This document shows positions 33,927 to 43,348 of a DNA stretch of 64,000 nt, in pieces. The notes under the pieces were generated by a model, which did no database searches, was not told where the DNA came from, and was given only the letters and a program-made list of their open reading frames with translations. Within the stretch, counting starts at the first letter, position 1. Each line of letters starts with the position of its first letter. The position numbers were made by a program, and so were the translations under genes. Origin of the DNA: Vibrio splendidus (GTDB lineage: Bacteria > Pseudomonadota > Gammaproteobacteria > Enterobacterales > Vibrionaceae); contig NZ_CP031056.1 in the NCBI RefSeq assembly GCF_003345295.1, positions 1,302,001 to 1,366,000 on the forward strand. Direction: 5' to 3'.

Positions 33927-35120
33927 ATGAGCGCCTCTCTTCGTAATAGCATTTTCGTCATGTTAGGGATTCTATTCCTAGCACTTAACCTTCGAGGGCC
34001 TTTTACGAGCTTGGCTCCTGTGCTTTCTCAGGTTATGGAAGGCCTCAACCTTACGTCGTCGGCTGCTGGCTTCTTAACAGCTTTGCCACTGTTAACTTTT
34101 GCCTTATTTTCACCATTAGTCACCAAGATATCCGAACGAATTGGTCTAGAACCAAGCTTGCTCTTAGGCTTAGTTTTGATCACTACGGGTATTACACTGC
34201 GCTCTTTTGGAGCAATTCCGACGTTATACATCGGCACAGTAATGATTGGACTTGGTATCGCGATTGGTAATGTGTTGTTGCCCGTAGTAGTGAAAATTAG
34301 CTTCCCTACTCGTATTGCGACAGTCACTTCTTTGTACATTTTTACGATGGGCATCGGTTCGACGTTAGGCTCAAGTTTGATGGTGCCGTTTTCAAATATA
34401 ACCTTATTCACGATTACGGGTTGGAAATTAGCACTGTTAATGAACCTAATATTCCCAATATTAGCTTTGATGATTTGGTTGCCTAAGATCAGAAAGCGCT
34501 CTTCTTCAGCAACCAATAACAAGCATCAAGAAAAGCCGATTCCGATGAAGAAGATGATCAAGAGTGGCGTTGCATGGCAAGTGACACTAGCTCTTGGGCT
34601 TAACTCATTTACCTTCTATTCTTTGGCAGGCTGGCTTCCACAGATCTTGAACGACCTTGGCTACAGCGAAATCGACGCGGGCTATATTTATGGATTTCTA
34701 CAATTTTCGACTATGGTTCCGGGATTGCTGTTACTGCCGTTCTTAGGTAAAAGCGATAACCAACAATGGCTCATTACGCTTTGTACTTCGAGTGTATTCA
34801 TTGGATTAATTGGGCTGCTGTATTTGCCTGAGTTTGCGATCTTTTGGGTGGGACTCTTTGGATTAGCCAACTGCTCTACGTTTATTATCGCGCTCTCTTT
34901 TGTTGGCCTGAGAACATCGAATAGCAGCCAAGCCGCATCGCTGTCGGGTATGGCGCAAGGAATTGGTTATGCTTTAGCAGCAACAGGCCCAACGCTGGTG
35001 GGTAAGCTTCATGCTCAAACCGATTCTTGGAGTGTTCCCATTCTGCTGATCGCATCTGTTGCTTTTGCGTGCACGATTTTCGCGGCATTGGCAGCACGAG
35101 ACAAAAAAGTGAGCGTTTAG
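33927..35120 (+). CDS. CynX/NimT-family MFS transporter
   Basis: This 397-aa transporter has about twelve transmembrane helices. The N-terminal FLALNLRGPFTSLAPVL motif is characteristic of the CynX/NimT (YeaN) MFS subgroup, members of which transport cyanate, nitroimidazoles or small carboxylates. It is divergent from dsdA with 133 bp between the starts, so it might move a metabolite related to D-serine, but that is only contextual. It is convergent with the AraC regulator downstream. Confidence 0.9.
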   Translation: MSASLRNSIFVMLGILFLALNLRGPFTSLAPVLSQVMEGLNLTSSAAGFLTALPLLTFALFSPLVTKISERIGLEPSLLLGLVLITTGITLRSFGAIPTLYIGTVMIGLGIAIGNVLLPVVVKISFPTRIATVTSLYIFTMGIGSTLGSSLMVPFSNITLFTITGWKLALLMNLIFPILALMIWLPKIRKRSSSATNNKHQEKPIPMKKMIKSGVAWQVTLALGLNSFTFYSLAGWLPQILNDLGYSEIDAGYIYGFLQFSTMVPGLLLLPFLGKSDNQQWLITLCTSSVFIGLIGLLYLPEFAIFWVGLFGLANCSTFIIALSFVGLRTSNSSQAASLSGMAQGIGYALAATGPTLVGKLHAQTDSWSVPILLIASVAFACTIFAALAARDKKVSV

Positions 35121-35134
35121 GACAAACAGATTAG

Positions 35135-35947
35135 TTATGGCGTCGCGACTTTATTGCTCGCGACTGTATTGCTGACGACGGTTTTGATGTATTCGCTTGG
35201 CGACAAACCAAACTTCCCTTTAAAGCGCTGACTAAAACGCCCCTCCGATTGGTAACCGCAAGACTGAGCCAACACCGCCACATTCTGCTGCCCGTTTTGC
35301 ATCAGATAAAGCGCATGACTCAAGCGAACTGCAGCCAGTACCTCACGATATTGCATACCTTCCAGTTTGAGCTTTCGGATTAGCGTGGCACGGCTCATCG
35401 CAAAGCGCTCCGCCACCGACTCCAATGGATGCTTCTCACCTGGTGCATGTGAAAGATAATGGCTGAGCTTTTGGCTAAACGAAACGTTGGCACTGGCAAA
35501 CAATCGATGCAATACCCCTTTTTCGGCTAATTGCTGGTATAAGCCCTGCAACCAAAACTGTTGGGTCTCTTTGCTCATGCTCTGTCTATCGAACGAAAAC
35601 AGAGCATTGAGTGAATCTTGTAAGCTTCGGTCCGCTTGTACTGTAGGCAGCCCCAGATCATTCGAGCGTTCCTCACTTAAATCAAGCATCCCTTGAGAAG
35701 GTTGGAATTGAAAGCTGAATACTCGCGACAAGAAACGTCCTTTGTGAGGCATATTCTCAAAACTTAATGACGCTGATGCCTCACACAACAGCAGCTCAGA
35801 ATGTGAGAGTTCTGCCGCTGAATCTTTCCAAAACAGGCGCTTACTGCCTGTAATGATCTGAATGATACTAGGAGATAGAATCCTCACATTACGAAGCTTT
35901 TGTAACTGCTCTGCGCGAAAGATCGTCACTTGATATTGATGATTCAT
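35135..35947 (-). CDS. AraC-family transcriptional regulator
   Basis: This 270-aa regulator has an N-terminal cupin-like effector domain (about 1-150). The C-terminal AraC double helix-turn-helix (about 165-262) includes VAERFAMSRATLIRKLKLEGMQYREVLAAVRLSHAL and VLAQSCGYQSEGRFSQRFKGKFGLSPSEY. The target is unknown; candidates are the adjacent MFS gene and the PEBP gene, which is transcribed in the same direction just upstream. Confidence 0.93.
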   Translation of the reverse strand: MNHQYQVTIFRAEQLQKLRNVRILSPSIIQIITGSKRLFWKDSAAELSHSELLLCEASASLSFENMPHKGRFLSRVFSFQFQPSQGMLDLSEERSNDLGLPTVQADRSLQDSLNALFSFDRQSMSKETQQFWLQGLYQQLAEKGVLHRLFASANVSFSQKLSHYLSHAPGEKHPLESVAERFAMSRATLIRKLKLEGMQYREVLAAVRLSHALYLMQNGQQNVAVLAQSCGYQSEGRFSQRFKGKFGLSPSEYIKTVVSNTVASNKVATP

Positions 35948-36044
35948 CTCATCCCCCTTGTTTACTTATTATCAACGACCAGCTATCGCATCAATAACTG
36001 GTCGCTTTATTAGCGTGTGTCAATTATTAACGTGTATAAAGCTA

Positions 36045-36578
36045 TTAACGTGTGTAAGTTGTAGTCAGTTTCGCTTTGTCTAAAGCCATGCTGTTCAACG
36101 TGAATCCAACCACAGCCGACGGCGTGTTTTCGTCTAGGTTGAGCTTATCCGTTGGCAATGCCCAAACCGTGAACTGGTAGCGGTGCATGCCATCTTTTTC
36201 AGGAGGACAAGCGCCACCGAAACCTACCGTTCCATAATCTATGCGGCCTTCTTTGCCACCCACTTTAGAGATGTCGACACCACGAGGGAGCTCGCTCACT
36301 GTTGCTGGAATATCAAACGCGACCCAGTGCCAGAAACCACTTTCAGTCGGAGCATCTGGATCATAAGCCGTGATTGCAAAGCTTTTGGTTCCTGCTGGAG
36401 CATCTTTCCACATCAACTGCGGTGACAAGTTCTCGCCGTTACAACCCCAACTTGAATATTCAAACGTCTTCGCCATTGGGTGACCTTCTTGAATATCATT
36501 ACTCGTTAATTCGAATGCCTGAGCCGAGCCAGCTGTTAAGATACTAAGTGCCAATACTGATTTAATGAGTGTTTTCAT
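36045..36578 (-). CDS. YbhB/YbcL-type PEBP-family protein, periplasmic
   Basis: The start at 36578 gives a 177-aa product with a good signal peptide (MKTLIKSVLALSILTAGSAQA). The phosphatidylethanolamine-binding-protein fold shows in SFAITAYDPDAPTESGFWHWVAFDIP (DPDxP and WxHW motifs) and GGACPPEKDGMHRYQFTVWAL. Bacterial members (YbhB/YbcL) are small-ligand-binding proteins of uncertain role; YbcL of uropathogenic E. coli dampens host inflammation. The frame extends 15 codons upstream, but that would destroy the signal peptide. Confidence 0.92.
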   Translation of the reverse strand: MKTLIKSVLALSILTAGSAQAFELTSNDIQEGHPMAKTFEYSSWGCNGENLSPQLMWKDAPAGTKSFAITAYDPDAPTESGFWHWVAFDIPATVSELPRGVDISKVGGKEGRIDYGTVGFGGACPPEKDGMHRYQFTVWALPTDKLNLDENTPSAVVGFTLNSMALDKAKLTTTYTR

Positions 36579-36821
36579 GGTGGTTCCTCTGATTAGGTAT
36601 GAACCCAGTATAGTCCCCTCCATTCGTTCAATAATGACAATAAGTACACAACTATCTAGTTTAATCCATTCAAATGATACTTACTGTATTTTTAATTTAT
36701 TATTTTAAAACATGACCCACTCGACAATTTGTTGTTAAAGGAACACTTGTTGACATTCAGGTTACAAATCACGTCCAAAACTCTTTAGACTCGCCCCACG
36801 ACTTTTAACGAGAATGATTGG

Positions 36822-38231
36822 ATGCGCAGGTTTACCTTAGCCCTTGGCTTGATCTTTTGGCTCCCAACTCTAGCCAATGCCCAAAGTTTGCAAGACAAGT
36901 GGCAAACCCTGTATCAACTGAGCTGGCAATCATCCCCAATCCTAGTATCTCAACAAGAGTTGGCTCAGTATCCGAAAGTTCTGCTTCATGAACGTAGCCG
37001 CTATCCTGATTTCAACCAATTCAGTTGGGACGACATCGCAGCGTTAGCGTCAATACAAGATCACTGCCGAGCGATTGAAAGCAATAACCCTTCATTAGAT
37101 GACGCCATCGAGTTTGAGCTCGCTTTGTGTCAGCAACAAACATTGGATTCCATTTGGTTTGCAGCACACTCCAAACGACACCCTGCAGGTGGCAGTTTTG
37201 CTGATCGTTATTTAGTAGCTTACCCAGATGTGAGCGAGCAGATACGCCCATTTTTGAGTCTTACCAACCCTCAGCACCCTTTATATAACAAGCTAGAAAA
37301 CCTAAGTGCACAAGGCAGAGAAGCACTGCTCAGTGGATACCGAGCTTGGCAACAGGACGATGTGCTTTGGTTAAGTGGCGAGCAAGGCTGGAAAGCCATT
37401 CCCTTAGATGTTTGGCAACCTATTGCAGAGCGGCAAGAGGTATCTTTGACGGGTGAAACCTGTACTTTTCGTTACAGCAACGTGTGCTTAAGCGAGCCTA
37501 GCAATGACAATCTGATCATGAAAACCTTGATCTTTACATTGCTGTTAACGTTGATTTCCGGACTCGGTAGAGTCTTATACCTAAGAACAAAACAACGAAA
37601 AGAGAGGCAGTTCGTTTTACAGCTTCTTACTCATGAACTGCGCACGCCAATTACTAGCCTAGGCTTAACCGTCGAGATGTTTAGAAATCGCTACGATGAC
37701 TTTTCTGATGAAACTCAAAATGCGGTTTGGCGTTTAATATCCGACTATCAAAGGCTCTCTCAGCTCACCGAAAACAGTAAAGTGTACCTAAGTGCGGATC
37801 AATCGGAGCCTTTGTTAAAGCAAAACGCATCTTTAGTAGAGTGGCTCGATCATGTATGTGAAAAGCACAATATCGAGTATCAATGTGATTCAAGTGGTGC
37901 TGAACTTAACCTACCGTATTACTGGCTAACCATCTGCTTAGATAACTTGATTAAGAACGCTAAACAACACGGTATAGGTGAGGTTTTGGTCAAGGTAGAA
38001 CTCGCTGATAGGCTCAGGATTGAGGTGCAAGACGAAGGTCACTTCCCTTCTTTTCTGCAACGGTTTGTATCTCGAGCAACACCGAATATCAATCACAGAC
38101 AAGACAACATGGGCATTGGCCTCACAATTGTCGAACACTTGATGAAACAAGCGAATGGCCGCCTCATTATTCTTCGTAACCCAACCCGATGTATTTTGGA
38201 AATAGCTTATGAACACCCTACTGCTGATTGA
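36822..38231 (+). CDS. vxrA: Sensor histidine kinase, VxrA-like
   Basis: This 469-aa kinase has a signal sequence (residues 1-20), a ~210-residue periplasmic sensor domain of the DUF3404 type (two Cys pairs, for example C214 and C222), a membrane helix (232-254), then HisKA with the phospho-accepting H271 in LLTHELRTPITS. The HATPase domain has an N-box DNLIKNAKQHG and a G-box DNMGIGLTIV. This layout and the following gene order match VxrA of V. cholerae (also called WigK), which responds to cell-wall damage and controls T6SS and biofilm genes. It overlaps the response regulator by 23 bp. Confidence 0.85.
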   Translation: MRRFTLALGLIFWLPTLANAQSLQDKWQTLYQLSWQSSPILVSQQELAQYPKVLLHERSRYPDFNQFSWDDIAALASIQDHCRAIESNNPSLDDAIEFELALCQQQTLDSIWFAAHSKRHPAGGSFADRYLVAYPDVSEQIRPFLSLTNPQHPLYNKLENLSAQGREALLSGYRAWQQDDVLWLSGEQGWKAIPLDVWQPIAERQEVSLTGETCTFRYSNVCLSEPSNDNLIMKTLIFTLLLTLISGLGRVLYLRTKQRKERQFVLQLLTHELRTPITSLGLTVEMFRNRYDDFSDETQNAVWRLISDYQRLSQLTENSKVYLSADQSEPLLKQNASLVEWLDHVCEKHNIEYQCDSSGAELNLPYYWLTICLDNLIKNAKQHGIGEVLVKVELADRLRIEVQDEGHFPSFLQRFVSRATPNINHRQDNMGIGLTIVEHLMKQANGRLIILRNPTRCILEIAYEHPTAD

Positions 38232-38856
38232 AGACGACCATCTACTTGGGCAGGGCCTCGTCAGCTTCTTTGAGTCCAATGGTTACCAATGCCTTTGGGC
38301 GAAGGATTCAGAGAGTGCCAGTAAGCAATGGTTCCGAGCCGATCTAGTGATACTGGATCGACAACTCGAAGACGGTGACAGCTTGCGACATTTGCCGAAT
38401 TGGTTACTGCTCAAAGCCCTACCAGTGATTGTGTTAACGGCTAAAGTGGAAGTCCAACAACGCGTAGAAGGCTTAATGGCAGGAGCCAAAGATTACGTCA
38501 CTAAACCTTTCTCGAACGAGGAGTTGCTTGCTCGAGTCATTACCCAACTTCGTCCGTTAGGGGTGAGCCACTTAAATTACGCAAATATCCAAATCAACTT
38601 GTCGGAACGAATCGCTTATTTGGATGAAAGCCCGATCACGTTAAAACCTAAAGAGTTCCAGTTATTGGTCTTGTTTGTTCAGAACCAAAGTCGTGTGTTT
38701 CATCGTGATGAGTTACTCAATAAGATTTGGGGTTATCAAGCCTTTCCAAGTACCCGAACCGTGGATAATCACATACTGCGCTTGCGCCAGAAGCTGCCAA
38801 CCCTAAAGATCGAAACACATCGCGGCGTTGGTTACCGCTTAGCTGGGGAATCATAA
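38209..38856 (+). CDS. vxrB: OmpR-family response regulator, VxrB-like
   Basis: This 215-aa protein has a receiver domain (D50 is the phospho-acceptor in DLVILDRQLEDGD, with the E8/D9/D10 acidic pocket and K at KPFSNEE) and a C-terminal winged-helix Trans_reg_C domain (VFHRDELLNKIWGY, TVDNHILRLRQKL, THRGVGYRL). It overlaps the kinase gene and its stop overlaps the next start by one base, so it is a tight operon. VxrB in V. cholerae activates cell-wall synthesis, T6SS and biofilm genes. Confidence 0.88.
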   Translation: MNTLLLIEDDHLLGQGLVSFFESNGYQCLWAKDSESASKQWFRADLVILDRQLEDGDSLRHLPNWLLLKALPVIVLTAKVEVQQRVEGLMAGAKDYVTKPFSNEELLARVITQLRPLGVSHLNYANIQINLSERIAYLDESPITLKPKEFQLLVLFVQNQSRVFHRDELLNKIWGYQAFPSTRTVDNHILRLRQKLPTLKIETHRGVGYRLAGES

Positions 38857-39674
38857 TGAGAGTCACTTCGTTAATCGCATTGATCTGCGCTTTGCCGTTT
38901 GCGTGTCACGCCGCTTGGTTTACCAACACGCCATTACAACATACGTATCAATCTCTGCTTGATGAACAACCTCAAGTCGCGTGGCAAGAGCTTCAAATCG
39001 CACTCAATCAACAAACACTTGATAGCGAGCTTTGGTTGCCAGTTAAACAAGAGATACTGAGCCAAACTCAATGCGGAACTTCACTAAGACAAGACATTGA
39101 GACGAAACATCACATTCAAGTTAGCTTCATTCGACGCTACGGCCTGTCATCGCAAGGTTATCAAATCAAAGTCGCTGCAGAACAACTCAGTGAAGACATG
39201 AAAATCCAAACACAACCTATCTCTCTAGTTTCCCCAAGAGGTAAGATCCTTCTCGATGGACAACTCGCTTCTAACAATGAGTATCAAGAGATTGAGACTA
39301 GTGAAATGTTTATCAAACCCGAATCTGGTGTTTATCAACTAAGGATAGGTTCGAACCACTATCCTATTGTTGTCGCTTTAGACAACAGCAAGCGATGGTT
39401 AACACTCGAAAGTAAACTCAGCGAACCACATATCGTGATCACGCCACCGAAGGTGATCGACAACTGCCCTAACGCCAATGTGAGTTGGCAATGGTTCGAT
39501 GAGAACTACAACCTGTTAGGCTACAAAGTGCCAATCAAGACAGCGCAAGCACCCGTTCCCACAGAAAGCCCACTAGGGACTAATGCCAAACACTTGAGTG
39601 CTTCGGTTGAAATGTTTGAATACCAAGGTACGATTGAAGTCCAATATGTGCAGCGTGTCGCGGTGCCTTTCTAA
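38856..39674 (+). CDS. vxrC: VxrC-like exported protein (DUF2861 type)
   Basis: This 272-aa protein has a signal peptide (MRVTSLIALICALPFACHA, residues 1-19). Two cysteines (QTQCGTSL and VIDNCPN) may form a disulfide. It is coupled to vxrB by a one-base overlap and matches the third gene of the Vibrio vxr operon (DUF2861). Its molecular role is not established. The vxr locus of V. cholerae continues with two more genes, whereas here a glycosidase-like gene comes next. Confidence 0.8.
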   Translation: MRVTSLIALICALPFACHAAWFTNTPLQHTYQSLLDEQPQVAWQELQIALNQQTLDSELWLPVKQEILSQTQCGTSLRQDIETKHHIQVSFIRRYGLSSQGYQIKVAAEQLSEDMKIQTQPISLVSPRGKILLDGQLASNNEYQEIETSEMFIKPESGVYQLRIGSNHYPIVVALDNSKRWLTLESKLSEPHIVITPPKVIDNCPNANVSWQWFDENYNLLGYKVPIKTAQAPVPTESPLGTNAKHLSASVEMFEYQGTIEVQYVQRVAVPF

Positions 39675-39794
39675 TGGAATGCTTTCAGAAGAAGATGAGA
39701 AACTAGGTAATGCAGAAAATAGAGACATATAGGTGACAAAGCACTAACGCTACTTGGGTGTAATTACCGTACTTACCCTTTACGGAATCTAGAT

Positions 39795-42245
39795 ATGCTC
39801 AGCGTACGTCACCCACTCAATCTTTCTACTTGTGCCATTGTAGCTTTAACAACAGCTTGTCTGTTTTCATCCAATACACAAGCGAGCCAAATAACGCTAA
39901 CCACTATTAGCACCAGCAACAGCAGCGTTAGCGGAAATAGCATTAGCGACAGCAGTATTCGCGACAACGCTAACATCGCCACTAACAATACAGTCTCTAT
40001 TTCATCGAATACTTTAGAGATAGATTGGAACGGCTTAAGCGTTAACAGCGGCGCTCTCACCGTTGATAGCCAACCACAGAAAGCGACCAATCTAGTCATT
40101 GGTCTTTCCAATAAAACTAACTCAGCAAAGACCGCAACTTGGACCTTAGTACCTAGTGGGATAAACATTGAGGCAGAACTAAATCAAGATCAACTCACTT
40201 TTCAGTTCAGCTTCCCTTCAAATATACAGGTGAAACGTAACCAGCCCGTAGAGTTGGCGTGGTTTGATCTTGCAGAACAACAAACTCAGACCCTATTTCT
40301 TCCTTTTAGCGAAGGCATGCGTGTACCTACAAATAACAAGCTTTGGGGTAGTTACCTAGTCGACAACCATTCTGGAAGCAACACCACTCAAGACCTAAAG
40401 ATGCCTTTTTGGACAGCACAACAGAACGACCACTTCATTAGCTATCAGATGATTAATGCAACCAACAATCAACTGCTCTTTTCAGATGCATCCTCTAATG
40501 CTTCCTCAAATACAAAGACCAAAATTGATATGAAGGCATCACACCAATTTACGATGCTCAATCAGTCACAGCCTTTTATTGTTCGTATCACCCTCGGAGA
40601 CTCGTGGTTAGATGGTGCCAAACAATACCGAGATTGGCGCATCAATAATGACCAGTCTGAAACACTTGTAGCAAAGCAAAAGCGCAATCCAGATGTGAGT
40701 AAGTTGATCGGCGCGAGCCACGTTTATTTGTTTGGCAAAGATCCACTAAGCGTCCAAGATGTAAGCGACTGGTGGGGATTGAAAAGCTGGTATCTAAAGG
40801 GCTCAAAACTCAACGTTTCCAAGGAAGCAAAAAGAGAGCTTTCATCACTCTCCAAGGGTAAAGATTGGTTCAGTCAGTACCACAAACAGTTATTGTTGGA
40901 CTCTATTAGCCAGTCGTTGCAGGTGTTATTTTCAGTCGGTAATCCGACACTCGAAAACAACACGATTAAAGCTCAATACGTGGCAGCGCAGAATAAGAAG
41001 AACTGGTTGCTAGAGCACGCTTCCCCTTACCTAAACTCGTCAGACACTTGGGGACAAGCGTTGTCTTCAGACATGGTAACCAATCTAAATAAGGCAGGCT
41101 TAAACAAACTTTGGCTCGGATTTGATAATTGGATGCCAGCATTCTATCAACCTAACGCTGTGGGTCTGGCAAAACAGTCAGGATATCTGGTCGGCACCTA
41201 TGACTCCTACAACACAGCCATTCCTGCGAAGCTGAACGACAACTGGCTAACCGCTCAATTACCAGAGCCAATGCGTCAAAGTTGTGCCATTGAACTAGCG
41301 GATGGCAGCCTAAAAAAAGGGTTTCGAGGTAACGGATTCTATCTTAATCCGAATTGCCATTTAGATTACGTAAAGCAGCGCGCTCAAGACATTATGAAAT
41401 TCGGCAACTTCAACAGCTTGTTCTTAGATGTTGATGCAACCGCCATGGCACGTGAGGATTACAGCGGCTCTATAGACAGTCATAGCAAGAGTCATAGCAA
41501 CAGCAATGGTAATGGCGATACAAACGAATCGGATATGCTTTCTGCCTTCAACAACCGAATGCAGTGGCTAAGCGAGCAACCATCGTTAGTATTAGGATCT
41601 GAAGACGGCAACAGCCTAACAACAAAAGGCATCGCGTTTGCGCACGGCTTAGAAACGGTTGGTTTTGGTTGGACAGATAAAGACATGAAAGAGAACCGCC
41701 GATCTCCCTATTACTTAGGTCGTTGGTACCCAGACCACAAGCCTGACTTCTTCTTTAAACCCTCCGAGGTTAAAGAGCCCTACAAGTCGCTACTGTTTTC
41801 GCCACAATATCGAATTCCGCTTTACCAAGCCGTTTTCCATGATGAAGTAATCAATACGCACCATTGGCACTCAGACAGCCTTAAGTTCACCAATATACAA
41901 GCAAATCGTGACTTAAGCGCCATGCTGTATAACACGCCACCGATGGTTCACTTGACCAGAGATGAAGCTTTATCAAGTTCAAGCCCGAGAATCAGAGCAT
42001 TGAAAAACTATCAAAATGGCTTTGAACCGATGCACGAACAGTTATGGGATAAACAGTTGGTCGATTTCGACTGGTTAGATAAGAACGGAGATGTTCAACA
42101 AACCGAGTTCAGTGACGGGAGTAAGATCATTGCCAACTTCTCCAACAAGACCTTTCGTCACGATAACGTTGATATTGCGGCCCTGTCGGTCAAAGCTATA
42201 TTGGCGAATGGACAAGTCGTCGATTGGCAGTCAACTTATCATTAG
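39795..42245 (+). CDS. Secreted glycoside-hydrolase-like protein
   Basis: This 816-aa exported protein has a signal peptide (about residues 1-31, ending NTQAS). A Ser/Asn/Thr-rich low-complexity stretch follows (residues ~35-70), then a beta-rich domain to about 290. Next comes a TIM-barrel-like catalytic region: WLEHASPYLNSSDTWG, LNKLWLGFDNWMPAFYQ, FNSLFLDVDATA, VLGSEDGNS, and GFGWTDKD. Acidic residues at strand ends (D in FLDVDA, E/D in GSEDG) resemble glycosidase nucleophile and acid positions. I think it belongs near the GH101/GH129-like clan but cannot name a family. A SHSKSHSNSNGNG insertion sits near residue 560. It lies 120 bp after vxrC, so may share its regulation. Confidence 0.6.
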   Translation: MLSVRHPLNLSTCAIVALTTACLFSSNTQASQITLTTISTSNSSVSGNSISDSSIRDNANIATNNTVSISSNTLEIDWNGLSVNSGALTVDSQPQKATNLVIGLSNKTNSAKTATWTLVPSGINIEAELNQDQLTFQFSFPSNIQVKRNQPVELAWFDLAEQQTQTLFLPFSEGMRVPTNNKLWGSYLVDNHSGSNTTQDLKMPFWTAQQNDHFISYQMINATNNQLLFSDASSNASSNTKTKIDMKASHQFTMLNQSQPFIVRITLGDSWLDGAKQYRDWRINNDQSETLVAKQKRNPDVSKLIGASHVYLFGKDPLSVQDVSDWWGLKSWYLKGSKLNVSKEAKRELSSLSKGKDWFSQYHKQLLLDSISQSLQVLFSVGNPTLENNTIKAQYVAAQNKKNWLLEHASPYLNSSDTWGQALSSDMVTNLNKAGLNKLWLGFDNWMPAFYQPNAVGLAKQSGYLVGTYDSYNTAIPAKLNDNWLTAQLPEPMRQSCAIELADGSLKKGFRGNGFYLNPNCHLDYVKQRAQDIMKFGNFNSLFLDVDATAMAREDYSGSIDSHSKSHSNSNGNGDTNESDMLSAFNNRMQWLSEQPSLVLGSEDGNSLTTKGIAFAHGLETVGFGWTDKDMKENRRSPYYLGRWYPDHKPDFFFKPSEVKEPYKSLLFSPQYRIPLYQAVFHDEVINTHHWHSDSLKFTNIQANRDLSAMLYNTPPMVHLTRDEALSSSSPRIRALKNYQNGFEPMHEQLWDKQLVDFDWLDKNGDVQQTEFSDGSKIIANFSNKTFRHDNVDIAALSVKAILANGQVVDWQSTYH

Positions 42246-42317
42246 CTTCGATACGGTTTAGGCAAAAACGATTAATAGGAAGCCTAAGCACTTATTTACC
42301 CGCTAAGGTTATCCCCG

Positions 42318-43220
42318 TTACTTTTGCTTCCTATTTTGAAAGGCAGTCAGTAGATAGTCGATAAAGACCTTTTTACGTTTCGGCATCAACTGTCTGTCTG
42401 CATACACTAGGCTTACTGAAACTTCTGGCATCTCATACTCAGGTAACAAACGAATCAGCTTCCCTGTCTTGAAGTGCTCACGACAAATGAATTCAGGAAG
42501 CACCGCCAAGCCGAGCCCATCCACACACGCTGTTAGGCATGCCGTGATGGTATTCACTCGCAACTGACACGGCAGATCGATCAAAATCGACTCACCGCCT
42601 TCTAATTGCAAATGCCACTTAGGTAGACGTGCCGCCTTGTTCACCACTTCAATCATCCTAAATGGAGGCTTAAGGTCATCGGGTGAAGAGATTTCACCGA
42701 ACTGTTCTAAATACTCAGGGCTGGCTACCAATACACGCTTCGATGTTGTGAGGTAGCGAGAAACCAAGCTCGAATCCACCAGCTCACCAATTTGCGCGTA
42801 AAGATCGATCCCCTCAGCAATGATGTCGACTTCTCGATTCGACAGTTCTAAGTTCAAAGTCACGTTTGGGTGCTCTTTTAGGAAACTGTGGATGTATGTG
42901 GCTAATACTTGATGTCCCAATTCGACAGGCAACACAACATTCAACTGCCCTCGGATCAAATCCTGATTGGCAGAAACCTCTAACTCAGCTTGGTTCATGA
43001 TCTCTTGCATCTGCATGCTCGACTGATAAAAGCGCTCACCCTCTGGCGTTAAAACTAAACTTCGTGTCGAACGGGTGATCAACCTCACACCTAGATGCTG
43101 CTCTAGCTCGTCAAGCTTTCGGCTGACGGTCGACTTGGTCATGTTCAACGCTTCAGCTGCGTGCGTGAAACTCCCACAATCAACAACTTGTGTAAAAACA
43201 GTCACAGCATTTAAGTCCAT
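42318..43220 (-). CDS. LysR-family regulator of the efflux operon
   Basis: This 300-aa protein has an N-terminal winged helix (MDLNAVTVFTQVVDCGSFTHAAEALNMTKSTVSRKLDELEQHLGVRL) and a LysR substrate domain in the CrgA-like subgroup (RGQLNVVLPVELGHQ…). It is divergent from the EmrAB-type pump genes, with 128 bp between the starts, so it is the probable regulator of that pump. The inducer is unknown. Confidence 0.93.
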   Translation of the reverse strand: MDLNAVTVFTQVVDCGSFTHAAEALNMTKSTVSRKLDELEQHLGVRLITRSTRSLVLTPEGERFYQSSMQMQEIMNQAELEVSANQDLIRGQLNVVLPVELGHQVLATYIHSFLKEHPNVTLNLELSNREVDIIAEGIDLYAQIGELVDSSLVSRYLTTSKRVLVASPEYLEQFGEISSPDDLKPPFRMIEVVNKAARLPKWHLQLEGGESILIDLPCQLRVNTITACLTACVDGLGLAVLPEFICREHFKTGKLIRLLPEYEMPEVSVSLVYADRQLMPKRKKVFIDYLLTAFQNRKQK

Positions 43221-43348
43221 CGTACTTCTCCCAAAGCTATATTAGTAAGATTTTTGCAACAGTGTTTCCCTTTTTTCCTATCTTATCAATCAATCGAATT
43301 CATTTACAATTCGTTACATCTAAATAAAAACAAAATGAGAAATAAAAA

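Noticed and set aside
34028..34522. Minus-strand 164-codon ORF
   Set aside because: It is fully antisense to the CynX-type transporter and its composition mirrors hydrophobic codons of that gene.
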